A DNA stretch of 60,036 nucleotides from Archaeoglobaceae archaeon. Its GTDB lineage: Archaea > Halobacteriota > Archaeoglobi > Archaeoglobales > Archaeoglobaceae. The notes beneath the pieces were generated by a model. The model had not been told where the DNA came from. It saw nothing but the letters and a program-made list of their open reading frames with translations, and ran no database searches. The translations under genes were made by a program, and so were the position numbers. Below are positions 26,051 through 34,666 of the stretch, piece by piece (positions within the stretch are counted from its first letter, which is position 1; every line of letters begins with the position of its first letter). Location: assembly GCA_015523335.1 (NCBI GenBank), contig WAKM01000003.1:1-60036 (forward strand), given 5' to 3'.

Positions 26051-26401
26051 GTGTTCTATACGATAGGGTGTATCGATCAAAAACTAAAAAACCTTTCGGA
26101 TGTAAGGTGTGATGAAGCGCTAATACTTGTCAAGCTTAGGGGTAGTATTAGTGGTATTACGGCTTCTCAATTGGTTCGATTCTTCCGGAAGGTGTATAGG
26201 CATTTATCTAAGCAAGCTCTTATAAAAAGAGTTCACCGAGTTTTGGACAAATTAAAGGCTGAAGGTTTGGTTAAGTCGGAAGTAATCAGTAATTTCCGTT
26301 TTGCGAGGCTAACGGAGAAAGGTCATTCTTCTATACCCGATGCAGTTGACTCGTTTTCAATACTTTTGCGAGCTTTCTTAGCGACATTATGTAAAACTTG
26401 A
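26051..26401 (+). CDS. Winged-helix DNA-binding protein
   Basis: The 116-residue protein starts at GTG 26051. The centre (ASQLVRFFRKVYRHLSKQAL, then RVHRVLDKLKAEGLVKSEV, then FRFARLTEKG) has the helix-helix-turn-wing layout of a winged-helix regulator. The C-terminal 25 residues are hydrophobic. It is preceded by an unusual structured leader, so autoregulation at RNA level is possible. No closer family can be named. Confidence 0.6.
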   Translation: MFYTIGCIDQKLKNLSDVRCDEALILVKLRGSISGITASQLVRFFRKVYRHLSKQALIKRVHRVLDKLKAEGLVKSEVISNFRFARLTEKGHSSIPDAVDSFSILLRAFLATLCKT

Positions 26402-26730
26402 TGCGGTTTAAAAAGGGAGAGAGGGAGACCTCGTATTAAGGAACATATAGTATAGTGGTTGCCCGTTTAAGTCAAGAACTATCGTATCGCATCCTTGAAA
26501 TCTGAGCTCTTGCTTAGCAAAACTTTTAAATAATGATTTATTTATTTTATTTTAAGTAAATATTTTTACTAATTATTTTTATTTTTTTCTTATATTTAAG
26601 AAGATAACCTCCCATTGTTGTTTTCAAAAAATTGAGTCAGATACGCAATGTAATAAAGATATTTTATTTTTAATAGGAGTTAGAGAATCGTAATTTCTAA
26701 ACTTTAAAAATGAGACGCACTGCAGATTAG
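26402..26730. other. AT-rich non-coding stretch
   Basis: I see no convincing gene here. The stretch is strongly AT-rich around 26520-26620, with T- and A-rich runs. A short piece at 26447-26463 resembles a tRNA D-arm, but no cloverleaf can be built around it. Confidence 0.4.
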
Positions 26731-26859
26731 TCAATACTTCATTCCGCCACCTCTGTCATTTGATTTAGGAGATGGACTACAAAAACGGCAGATGTAGTTC
26801 TCTGCTAAAATTTGCAAGGATAAAATTATAACTACTACAACCAACCAGTGCCATGACAT
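26731..26859 (-). CDS. 42-residue membrane peptide with CxxC motif
   Basis: An ATG at 26859 opens a frame of 42 residues. Residues 4-18 (HWLVVVVIILSLQIL) form a membrane helix or signal peptide. Then come Tyr-Ile-Cys-Arg-Phe-Cys (CxxC), a Pro/Ser turn, and a Gly-rich basic end (DRGGGMKY). A TATA-like TTAAATATC (26873-26881 on this strand) lies about 20 bases before the ATG. It is too short to assign by homology. It could be a small exported metal- or redox-active peptide, or a chance frame. Confidence 0.4.
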   Translation of the reverse strand: MSWHWLVVVVIILSLQILAENYICRFCSPSPKSNDRGGGMKY

Positions 26860-26992
26860 TGTTGTTTGTCATGATATTTAACACTTCAGGATACTGGTTA
26901 ATGAACACTTAGGGAGTCGAGTCCCCCATAGCCACCACAATTTTGATAACTGAATAGAAAAAAGTGGAATAATATTAGAGAAAAAAGGATAA

Positions 26993-27807
26993 AAACCCTT
27001 ACTCTACAGACCTTTTGACGTTAGATGGACGTATTTCTTTGACAAATCACGATCTTTTGTAGCGTATCCAAGATATAAGGTAATGAAACACCCTGTTTTG
27101 GGTGAGAATGTCGGTTTAATTGCAATTAGACAGATAGTTTTAAGCGATTGCAGTGTTGAAGAGTATAATCCTATTTTTGTTTCAAGAACAATTGTAGATA
27201 GACGATTTTTCTTGAGTAATAGAAGTGCTTGTGCGATATTTCCACTCTACCGCTACGAAGAAGACAACAACAAGAAACTCATAAAGATCCCTAACATAAA
27301 GCCAGAATTTCTAAAGCTGATTAAAGAAAAATACAATGCAACACCCGAAGACTTCTTATACTACGCTTATGCAGTGCTACACGATCCAAAATACCGTGAA
27401 AGATATGCTGAATTCCTAAAAATCGATTTTCCAAGAATTCCATTATACGATAAAGAGACATTTGACAAATACAAGCAAATCGGAAAAGAACTCGTCGAGC
27501 TACACCTCATGAAAAAAGATATCCCAATAGACTTGGCTGGAAAGATAAAAGGCGAAAGTCTGAAGGTTGATACGATAACGATCGCAAAGATGTTTGGATA
27601 AACAACAAAACCATTCTGCTTGGAATTCCAGAGGACGTTTGGAATTACAAAATCGGTGGTTATCAAGTCATAGAGAAATACCTTAAGGGTAGAAAACGAA
27701 GAGAACTCAGCTTAGACGAGTTGGAGCATATATACCGAGTCGTTGAAATCATAAAGAGAACAATCGAGCTTGTAAATAAACTGAAAGATATAAGACCCAA
27801 AAGCTAG
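26993..27807 (+). pseudogene. C-terminal fragment of an ISP-type restriction-modification enzyme
   Basis: The frame begins after a stop at 26990 and reads LLYRPFDVRWTYF at once, the conserved segment of single-polypeptide (ISP) and related adenine-methylase restriction enzymes. It continues through YNPIFVSRTIVDRRFFLSN and TPEDFLYYAYAVLHDPKYRE to a stop at 27599. A one-base loss in GCAAAGATG near 27590 separates it from the family end GIPEDVWNYKIGGYQVIEKY, which stops at 27807. The nuclease, helicase and methylase domains are absent upstream. Internal ATG 27083 gives a 172-residue piece that could be made but has no known use. Confidence 0.75.
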
Positions 27808-28003
27808 AGTTGCAAAATTGGATTAGTGTTCAAATATTCTTTTAAATAGAGTGTTATTTTTAACGTAGAACATCAAATTTCTGTTTATCCTAATTATAAT
27901 GGATGATTTCATCAAGATTAAAAATAATCTAAGCTCAGATTAATCCGGCATACAAATAGTGCGTAGGCAAAATAAATTTAAAAATACCGAGAGATGTTGG
28001 AAT

Positions 28004-28555
28004 ATGAGGTTGTTCGTAGCCGTAGATATGAGCGAAGAACTTAGGGAAAGGTTGAACGAGCTATGCGAGCTCGTCGGTAAATTCAAGGGCGTCAAGCCCG
28101 TTGAGAAGGAAAACATCCACATCACGCTGATGTTTTTAGGTGAAGTGCCAGACAGAAGGGTTGAAATAGTCAAAGAGAAGCTTAGGGATATCAAAGCCGA
28201 GCCTTTCAAGCTACATCTCAAAGGATTGGGTTTCTTTCCTTCAGCCGGGCAAGTTAGGGTTATATGGGTGGGGGTTGAGGAAGGTAAAGATGAAATTTCA
28301 AGGCTCGCCGATTTGGTAGGAGCATCGATGAAGAAGCTAGGATTTAAGAGAGACAAGGATTTCGTTGCGCATGCAACGATTGCGAGGGTTAAGAGAATCA
28401 CAGCCGAAGATAAGAGAAAGCTGTTTCAGGCGTTGGAGCCTTATATGAACGAGGACTTTGGCTGGATGGATGTTAGAGATTTCAGGCTAAAGAAGAGCAC
28501 CCTAACATCCAAAGGCCCGATATACGAAGATTTGGAAGTGTATGAACTAGGCTAA
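28004..28555 (+). CDS. thpR: RNA 2',3'-cyclic phosphodiesterase ThpR
   Basis: From ATG 28004 the product is 183 residues and begins MRLFVAVDMSEELRE, the family N-terminus. A TATA-like AATTTAAAAATA about 25 bases upstream fits a leaderless start and excludes the longer upstream frame. The two HxTx catalytic motifs are HITL (His39, Thr41) and HATI in the second half. 2H phosphoesterases of this group open 2',3'-cyclic phosphates or ligate tRNA halves in vitro. It marks the return to chromosomal genes after the island. Confidence 0.92.
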   Translation: MRLFVAVDMSEELRERLNELCELVGKFKGVKPVEKENIHITLMFLGEVPDRRVEIVKEKLRDIKAEPFKLHLKGLGFFPSAGQVRVIWVGVEEGKDEISRLADLVGASMKKLGFKRDKDFVAHATIARVKRITAEDKRKLFQALEPYMNEDFGWMDVRDFRLKKSTLTSKGPIYEDLEVYELG

Positions 28556-28697
28556 CTTTACACATTCAACTTAAAGATGATGGCACAGCACTATTGATGA
28601 ACGTTTAAGATACAAACGCATAATGATCAATTTAAACACATACAAAGTTTGCCGATACAATTCGAAATAAATAAATTTAGATTTCCAAATTTTTACA

Positions 28698-30260
28698 ATG
28701 ATGAAAAAGCTGATCGTAGCAGTTGCAATTTTAATTTTATTCTGTGTGGTTGTCAATGCTAAGTTTACACCAAAAAGTGTGGTAATACACGAGTTTCCAG
28801 CTGATAACGATTACGTAGTAATATACTCAAAAAATCTAACCAAAACAAACATTATTGAACTGTTTAAATATATTGGATTGTCCGTTAAAGATGTTAAAGT
28901 AATCAAGGAAGATAGCTACAACGTTTTTACTATTTATACATCACTTGGAGAAAAACTCGGAATTTTTAAGAGGAGAATAGATGGCAAAATACTGGCTGGA
29001 TTATCTAAACTGGGTGACGTCTATATTTACATCGATAAGGGCTGTATTGTCAATGGAGATGTTCGTTTAGTTGAACGTGGAAACGTTCAAAATTTATACA
29101 AGGTTGTAGGCTACAGAGATATAACCTACGAAGTTCGAGAAAGCACGCTAACAGAGCTGTTAGCAGTTTTTATCATAATACCGATTTCCTCACTTCTTCT
29201 CTCAAGATATTACGCAGGAAAGGTGTTTTCATCCGATCTGAGCAGAGAGGAAAAGTTGTATAGAATAAGAAGGCTGGCGATATTTATTCCGATACCCATA
29301 GCATTAATTTTGGCATTTCTCATGATAACACTGAACGCTACAACAGTTTACGACATGATAATGGGCTATTTCTTTAGATACAACGAAACACTATTCGCAA
29401 TCGGCTTTCTCGGAATTTGGATAATAGTATACGTTATTTCGATGATATTCGTGACCATCGGCTATCTGCCTTACTACAGAATGCTGAAGAAGGAAGAGAT
29501 AAAACCGGGAAAGACCGTGAAGTATTCAATTTTGATTATCCTGATGATAATTGCACCGATGCTAATCTGGATTATCCTAATACTTAACCTGCCCAAAAGC
29601 ATCACATCCAATACGGAGTTTGTGATTGCGATCTTCGTGATCTTCATGTTTGCGTTGATGAGCTTATCTCCAAACCTCATCGCATTGTTCCAGAAGGCTG
29701 AAAGCTTAAGAACACCCTTAAAGGATGAAATAATCGAGTTCTGTAATAGAAACGGTGTCAAAATTTCGGATGTTAAAATTGTTAAGGATTTACCGGAAAA
29801 ATTCGCGAATGCCGGAGTATCGGGCATCTTGCATAAGTATGTTTTTCTAACGGATCATCTTATTGATAAATTCTCCAAAGAAGAGATACTTGCCATAGTA
29901 GCTCACGAGATAGGACACGTTAAGGAAAAACATAACCTGATCTCTGGCATATACGTCATCGCATTCTTCGGTATCTGGATTTACGCATCAAAGTTTATAG
30001 ACCAGTCCAGATTAAGTCCTTACAGCTTCATGGCACTGTGGTTCGCAGTAATTTTAGCGTTCTTTTTAATACTCGGTAGGATCATGGTTTATTTGGAACA
30101 CAGAGCGGACAGATACGCCGCGGAAACGGTTGGAAGGGAACTATACATCAGAGCTTTATCAAAGTTGGCTGAAATAAACGTGATGAAACGAAAAACGGGT
30201 AAGTTATACAACCTGCTCACACTGCATCCCTCAATAGAAGGAAGAATTAAAAAATTATAA
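28698..30260 (+). CDS. Membrane-bound M48 family zinc metalloprotease
   Basis: The 520-residue protein has a signal peptide or first helix at residues 4-20 and a mostly extracytoplasmic region to about 155. Several membrane helices follow between 160 and 340. The zinc motif HEIGH is at 403-407, and LEHRADRYAAE supplies the third ligand Glu. HtpX/Ste24-like M48 proteases degrade damaged membrane proteins. The N-terminal extracytoplasmic domain makes it longer than HtpX (about 290 residues). Confidence 0.85.
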   Translation: MMKKLIVAVAILILFCVVVNAKFTPKSVVIHEFPADNDYVVIYSKNLTKTNIIELFKYIGLSVKDVKVIKEDSYNVFTIYTSLGEKLGIFKRRIDGKILAGLSKLGDVYIYIDKGCIVNGDVRLVERGNVQNLYKVVGYRDITYEVRESTLTELLAVFIIIPISSLLLSRYYAGKVFSSDLSREEKLYRIRRLAIFIPIPIALILAFLMITLNATTVYDMIMGYFFRYNETLFAIGFLGIWIIVYVISMIFVTIGYLPYYRMLKKEEIKPGKTVKYSILIILMIIAPMLIWIILILNLPKSITSNTEFVIAIFVIFMFALMSLSPNLIALFQKAESLRTPLKDEIIEFCNRNGVKISDVKIVKDLPEKFANAGVSGILHKYVFLTDHLIDKFSKEEILAIVAHEIGHVKEKHNLISGIYVIAFFGIWIYASKFIDQSRLSPYSFMALWFAVILAFFLILGRIMVYLEHRADRYAAETVGRELYIRALSKLAEINVMKRKTGKLYNLLTLHPSIEGRIKKL

Positions 30261-30365
30261 TATCTAAAACGGTGACATACCTAAAGCTAAAAAGCAAATT
30301 CAAAAAATAATCTGGTAGTATTATGTTGCGCAAACAATGTTGCATCACAGCCATAAAAGAAAGAA

Positions 30366-31565
30366 TCATTCAACAAAAGGCAAAACTGCGAAAACCTTCG
30401 CATCGTTGACGATGTTATCTATGAGGCAGAACTCGTTCGGCTTGTGTGCGTTGCCGACGAACGTAGCCCAAACGGCTGTAGGAAATCCAGCTTTTCTGAA
30501 GAACGCCGCACACGTATTTCCGCCTATTCCAACAACCCTTGCATCTATTCCCCTTGCAATTTTTATCGCCTTTTTAAGTTTTGTAACGACCTCACTGTTT
30601 TCCGGCGTTGGAGGGGAGCTCTCCTTTTGAACGACTTCGACCTCGATAGGCATTCCGTCCTTCTCCTCGAACTTGGCTTTGATCTCATCAACAACCCTAA
30701 GCACATCGTTTAAATCATATTCCGGCAGTATTCTGCAGTCCATGTAGCTCACATCCAATCCGGGAATTGTGTTAACGTTATCGACGTTCTTTTCCCTCTT
30801 CGTCGGCTCGAATGTCGAATTCGGCGGACTGAAAAGATCATTTTTGGCGTTGAACCTCCTATGCAGTTCTTCATCGAGCTCAAGCAGGAACCTCATAGCC
30901 CTCCTACAGGCGTTGAGCTTCGGAGTGCTTGCATGAGACTGAATTCCATGAACTTTAAACTTTAACCACAGAATACTCTTCTCGGCAATTTCAATCTCAT
31001 CCCCCTTATCATTCCCGGCATCCGGAACGACTATCAAATCCCCGTCCTTAAACACGTTCTTCTTCAGCAGATGCTGAATGCCGTATTTGCTTCCGGTCTC
31101 CTCATCTGAAACGAAAGCCAAGCCGAAGCTAAGCTTCGGAGTCTTCCCAAGCTTTAGTATAGCCTTTCCGGCGAAAAGGGAGCTCACTATGGCTTGATTG
31201 TTATCCTCAGCACCTCTTCCGTATATTCTCCCGTCCTTAACGACAGCCTTAAATGGATGTATATTCCAAAGCGAGGGGTCGCCTTCGGGAACGACATCCA
31301 TATGCGAAACTATCCAGACCGTCTTATCGCTTTCTCCCTCTATTTTTGCTAAGATGTTCGGTCTAACCCCTCCCTTAGCCCTATCGTCCCTTGCATCGAT
31401 TCTCTCAACTTCGAAACCTTCCAACAGTTTCATCAGATATTCAGCCTTATCCAACTCCCCTTCCCCACCGGAATCGGGGCCTATAGCCTTTATTTCTATC
31501 AGATCGCACATCACTTTGACCATATCCTCCCTAAATACCTCAACAACCTTCAGCAGATCATCCAT
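30366..31565 (-). CDS. M20 family metallopeptidase (ArgE/DapE-like)
   Basis: From ATG 31565 the product is 399 residues. Zinc ligands are visible in SHMDVVPEGD, GRGAEDNNQA and SDEETGSKYG. The dimerisation lid has HGIQSHASTP, and a last His sits in VGNAHKPNEF. It is an aminoacylase, deacylase or carboxypeptidase of unknown substrate. Its start overlaps the end of the regulator gene by 8 bases, and it is the last gene of a four-gene overlapping series. Confidence 0.85.
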   Translation of the reverse strand: MDDLLKVVEVFREDMVKVMCDLIEIKAIGPDSGGEGELDKAEYLMKLLEGFEVERIDARDDRAKGGVRPNILAKIEGESDKTVWIVSHMDVVPEGDPSLWNIHPFKAVVKDGRIYGRGAEDNNQAIVSSLFAGKAILKLGKTPKLSFGLAFVSDEETGSKYGIQHLLKKNVFKDGDLIVVPDAGNDKGDEIEIAEKSILWLKFKVHGIQSHASTPKLNACRRAMRFLLELDEELHRRFNAKNDLFSPPNSTFEPTKREKNVDNVNTIPGLDVSYMDCRILPEYDLNDVLRVVDEIKAKFEEKDGMPIEVEVVQKESSPPTPENSEVVTKLKKAIKIARGIDARVVGIGGNTCAAFFRKAGFPTAVWATFVGNAHKPNEFCLIDNIVNDAKVFAVLPFVE

Positions 31566-32031
31566 AGGAACCACCCAAAAGCTCATCTATCCTCATCTCC
31601 AAATTTTTAATTTCCTCCAAAACTTCCGCATCCTTCGACTTCTTAAGCTCTTCAAGCTCAGCAATTACGGGAGCGAGAACTCTGAAAACGTTTCCGTCCT
31701 CGTTAACGCCGTTGACGATATCCTTCAAGATCGAAAGCTTTCTCCTCGCAACGAAATCCTTTCTGAGCTCGTTTCTTAAATTCCTTAGTATCTCGGCGAT
31801 CTTTCTTCCGTCTTCGGTAAATCTGACGACCCTAACTCTCCCCTTAACCTCGCTCTCAATCAGAGCATTTTTTTCGAACTCGCTGAGAACCTTTGAGATG
31901 TAGCTGTATGGGGAGCCTATTTCCTTCGAAATTATAAGGGGATAAACGCTTTTCCCGTTCTCCTCCGCTTCCAATATCTTGATCATTATCTCAACCGTTT
32001 TTTCATGCAGAAACATCTTTTCCAAGCTCAT
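31558..32031 (-). CDS. Winged-helix transcriptional regulator (MarR-like)
   Basis: From ATG 32031 the product is 157 residues. A winged-helix domain at residues 15-75 (YPLIISKEIGSPYSYISKVL, then RVRVVRFTEDGRKIAEIL) is followed by a long charged helix towards the C-terminus, probably a dimerisation coil. Its first 29 bases overlap mscS and its last 8 overlap the M20 gene. A regulator placed inside this operon may control the mechanosensitive channel genes. Confidence 0.75.
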   Translation of the reverse strand: MSLEKMFLHEKTVEIMIKILEAEENGKSVYPLIISKEIGSPYSYISKVLSEFEKNALIESEVKGRVRVVRFTEDGRKIAEILRNLRNELRKDFVARRKLSILKDIVNGVNEDGNVFRVLAPVIAELEELKKSKDAEVLEEIKNLEMRIDELLGGSYG

Positions 32032-32803
32032 CCTTTCCCCTCCTGAGCCAAACAACCCTTTGCGGAAATGGAATCTCTATTCCAGCCTTGTCAAGCTCAA
32101 CCTTTATTTTCCAGAGGATTTCGGTTTTTGCATCATACCACACCGACGAAGGACTCCAAACCCTCACGACTATATTAACGCTACTCTCCCCCAATTCGTT
32201 GACGAATATCTGAGGTTCTGGATTCTTTAGCGCGAAGGGATGATCATCAATTACCCTTTTTATGATTTCGATCGCTCTTTTGGCGTCATCCTTATAGCTG
32301 ATACCGATTACGTATTCGAACCTCCTCACAGGATTTGCCACCAGATTGACGATGTTCGAGGTAAACATCTTCTCGTTCGGTATTCTTACGAAAAGCCCGT
32401 CGTATGTTCTTATGATCGTCGAGAGGATTTGGATGTCCTCTACAAAACCGGCGACATCTCCGACCATTATCTGATCCCCTATCCTTACTGGCCTTTCAGC
32501 CATCAGGAAAATTCCGGAAACCAAGTTCGCCACGACGCTTCTGCTCGCGAAACCGACAACAAGCCCGGCAAAGCCTCCGGCGGCGATCAATCCTGATGGA
32601 TTAACTCCGACGAAGGGAAGGGCAAATAGGACGAAAACCGTGATTATGGTTACATTAACGATTTTTAAGATTAGATTTAGCTCGTTTTTCGGAATCTTCT
32701 CCGCAAGAGTTCTTCTAATATAAATGCCGACTATCTTCGCAACTATAACGCCGAGGGCAACGGCAAATGCGAATATTAAAAGCCCTTCGACGGAAACGCT
32801 CAT
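32003..32803 (-). CDS. mscS: Mechanosensitive channel of small conductance (MscS)
   Basis: From ATG 32803 the product is 266 residues. Two or three helices lead to the pore helix with the Gly/Ala-rich pattern GFAGLVVGFASRSVVANLVSG. The MscS beta domain follows (RPVRIGDQIMVGDVAGFVED, then IRTYDGLFVRIPNEKM). It opens under membrane tension to release solutes. ATGA overlap joins it to the DUF432 gene upstream. Confidence 0.92.
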   Translation of the reverse strand: MSVSVEGLLIFAFAVALGVIVAKIVGIYIRRTLAEKIPKNELNLILKIVNVTIITVFVLFALPFVGVNPSGLIAAGGFAGLVVGFASRSVVANLVSGIFLMAERPVRIGDQIMVGDVAGFVEDIQILSTIIRTYDGLFVRIPNEKMFTSNIVNLVANPVRRFEYVIGISYKDDAKRAIEIIKRVIDDHPFALKNPEPQIFVNELGESSVNIVVRVWSPSSVWYDAKTEILWKIKVELDKAGIEIPFPQRVVWLRRGKDELGKDVSA

Positions 32804-33438
32804 TTCAACCCCCACTCCATGGTAAAAGCTCTTCCTATTAATCTTCTGGTTGTGTAAAGTTCTATTGCCTTCTTCATACCCTTAATTATCGGCTTGTCGA
32901 TGAAAGCGGTTTCCGCCGAAATTTTGCTCAGAATTTTCATCTCAGCCCAGCACGATGCAAATTCGCCGTAATATATCTTCATGGCATGGCAATCCAAAAC
33001 GACCTTCCCGACTTCAACCCAATCTCCTCCGTTCCTGATAACGAGCTTTAGCACTCCCTCCCTTAAAGGATCAACCTCCGGAATTTCGTAATAAACTTCG
33101 CTCCAGAACCATCTGCAAACCACACCGTTTTTGGGATTTCCGTATAGCGTATATTTCGGCTTATCGAACGTGAACACATCCACAATGGCAATCTTATCGT
33201 CGTGTTTTGCAAAAACTCCGATCTCAACTGGAAACTTTAGGTAGATCGTCTCGACGGCATTCGGCTTAATCAGAATGGACGGGAAGTCTATTTCGAGGTA
33301 TTTGGTAACGTTCTTCGGAAGGTTTATCGGCTCGACCGGATTAACGACGATTTCGCATTCTGGCAAGATCTTCCTGACGTCGTCCCTAACGTAAATAAGC
33401 CTGCCGTTTTTTCTTTCAAGCTTAATCGGAACGAACAC
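32800..33438 (-). CDS. DUF432 protein
   Basis: The 212-residue protein starts at GTG 33438. Features matching DUF432 include the proline-rich NPVEPINLPKNV, the strand IYLKFPVEIGVF, DVFTFDKPKYTLYGNP and CRWFWSEV. There is no membrane segment. It is translationally coupled to mscS, so it may be a cytoplasmic partner of the channel. Function is not established. Confidence 0.75.
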   Translation of the reverse strand: MFVPIKLERKNGRLIYVRDDVRKILPECEIVVNPVEPINLPKNVTKYLEIDFPSILIKPNAVETIYLKFPVEIGVFAKHDDKIAIVDVFTFDKPKYTLYGNPKNGVVCRWFWSEVYYEIPEVDPLREGVLKLVIRNGGDWVEVGKVVLDCHAMKIYYGEFASCWAEMKILSKISAETAFIDKPIIKGMKKAIELYTTRRLIGRAFTMEWGLK

Positions 33439-33504
33439 TTAACATATTTGGCATTGACAGATAATAGCGTTACGGTCAAATATCCTCGCAAAAACTTCTC
33501 AACG

Positions 33505-34470
33505 ATGCAGATCGTAATCGACGGAAATCAAGCCTACACATCGTATTCAAAAAATTTGGAGAGAAGGGGTTTTGGGGTTAAGAGGGGCGGCAAGATACTT
33601 CTGCATCCAGTCGAAGTCGTATATTTGGCGGTTAAGAATGGAGCAGATGTAAGGTTAAAGGGGAAAAGTTTGAGTCCGCCCGAGCTCTTCAGCTGGGCTG
33701 TTTCCGTAGATGAAGACTTCGTTCCCTACTACTACGCCTACGAAGATCTCAGAAGGAGGGGATATAAAGTTAAGCCCATGAATGGGTTTTTAATTGCAAA
33801 GCACGTATTTTTGCCGGTTGCGGAATCGAAGATGATCTCGATATCCGAAGTTGCCGAAAGAAGGGTCGAAAACTTGGTTCTTGCGGTTGTCGATGACGAA
33901 AATGATGTAACCTATTATAAGATGGAGGAGATCGATGTTAAAGGTTGCCATTTTGAAAAAATCGGCAAGATACGCGGATACCTTGTCAAAGATAGAATCC
34001 TCACCGAGGATACGGAAATATTCGAGCGCTTCTTCTACGGAAGTCTCAAGGACGGTATTGTCAGTCTATCGCTACTGGAAAGCCTATACTTAATGGAAAT
34101 CGGCGCTCTTGAGGTGTATAGCTCTAACGGGAAAATTTCGATCGAAAAGCTTAGGGAATTGGCGAGATCTTTTGATCCGAACTTCGACAGGAGGTTTGAA
34201 GTTTACAAAGACCTGAAGCTCAGAAATTTCGTCGTAAAGACGGGTTTCAAGTTCGGAAGTGATTTCAGAGTTTATGAAGAGGTTAGAAGTGTGGAAGATC
34301 TACCGCATTCGAAGTTTTTGGTTACTATCGTAGATGATAGGAGATTGCCGATGTTCGAAATTGCGAGAGCCGTTAGGTTGGCTCAAAACGTTAGAAAGAA
34401 GCAGGTGTTTGTATATAAAGATAGAGAGGGTAGAAATAGGTTCGTTCTGGTTGAAAGAATCAAAGTTTAA
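33505..34470 (+). CDS. endA: tRNA-splicing endonuclease (homodimeric, duplicated type)
   Basis: From ATG 33505 the product is 321 residues, near the length of the A. fulgidus enzyme in which two EndA units are fused and form a homodimer. The catalytic triad is in the C-terminal copy: Tyr in FRVYEEV, His in DLPHSKFLV, and Lys in NVRKKQVFVY. The N-terminal copy has degenerated. It cuts introns at the bulge-helix-bulge of precursor tRNAs. It is divergent from DUF432 and upstream of the Hdr promoter. Confidence 0.92.
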   Translation: MQIVIDGNQAYTSYSKNLERRGFGVKRGGKILLHPVEVVYLAVKNGADVRLKGKSLSPPELFSWAVSVDEDFVPYYYAYEDLRRRGYKVKPMNGFLIAKHVFLPVAESKMISISEVAERRVENLVLAVVDDENDVTYYKMEEIDVKGCHFEKIGKIRGYLVKDRILTEDTEIFERFFYGSLKDGIVSLSLLESLYLMEIGALEVYSSNGKISIEKLRELARSFDPNFDRRFEVYKDLKLRNFVVKTGFKFGSDFRVYEEVRSVEDLPHSKFLVTIVDDRRLPMFEIARAVRLAQNVRKKQVFVYKDREGRNRFVLVERIKV

Positions 34471-34580
34471 ATTGTATAATTCGCAATTTATCTTTGTTAT
34501 ATAATTATTTTTCATGTTATTTAGCGAACGGGCGTATTTGTTATAAGAAGTGCTACCTTTTTAGGTTATTGGTAATACCC

Positions 34581-34666
34581 AAATCTTTCGTAAGATTTAT
34601 TATCCTTATAAGCTAACTGTTATTGATTATTAGGTAGTTTCTCGCTACCGGTAGGGGTGGTGTTAC
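34581..34666 (+). promoter_or_regulatory. Promoter and hairpin leader of the Hdr/Mvh operon
   Basis: AAATCTT-TCGT-AAGATTT (34581-34598) is a perfect 7-bp dyad directly upstream of the TATA region (ATCCTTATAA, 34602-34611), an operator-like position. The predicted start near 34632 gives a leader of about 35 bases. In it GGTAG (34633-34637) can pair with CTACC (34645-34649). Alternatively the 10-base palindrome CTACCGGTAG (34645-34654) can form. The ribosome-binding site AGGGGTGGTG (34653-34662) lies against this, so hairpin choice could affect translation of hdrA. Confidence 0.55.

Noticed and set aside
26447-26490. TAGTATAGTGGTTGCCCG, similar to a tRNA D-arm
   Set aside because: No cloverleaf forms, and it lies too far from the T-arm-like piece at 26911 to be the same gene.
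26911-26940. Segment GGGAGTCGAGTCCCCC followed by ATAGCCACCA that looks like the T-arm and 3' end of a tRNA
   Set aside because: No matching acceptor strand, D-arm or anticodon arm can be placed upstream at tRNA distances. It could be a relic of a tRNA attachment site, but the evidence is too thin to list.
28574-28606. Possible C/D box sRNA (GATGATGG and TTGATGA elements)
   Set aside because: No D or D' box (CTGA) occurs at the needed spacing and the first C box deviates.
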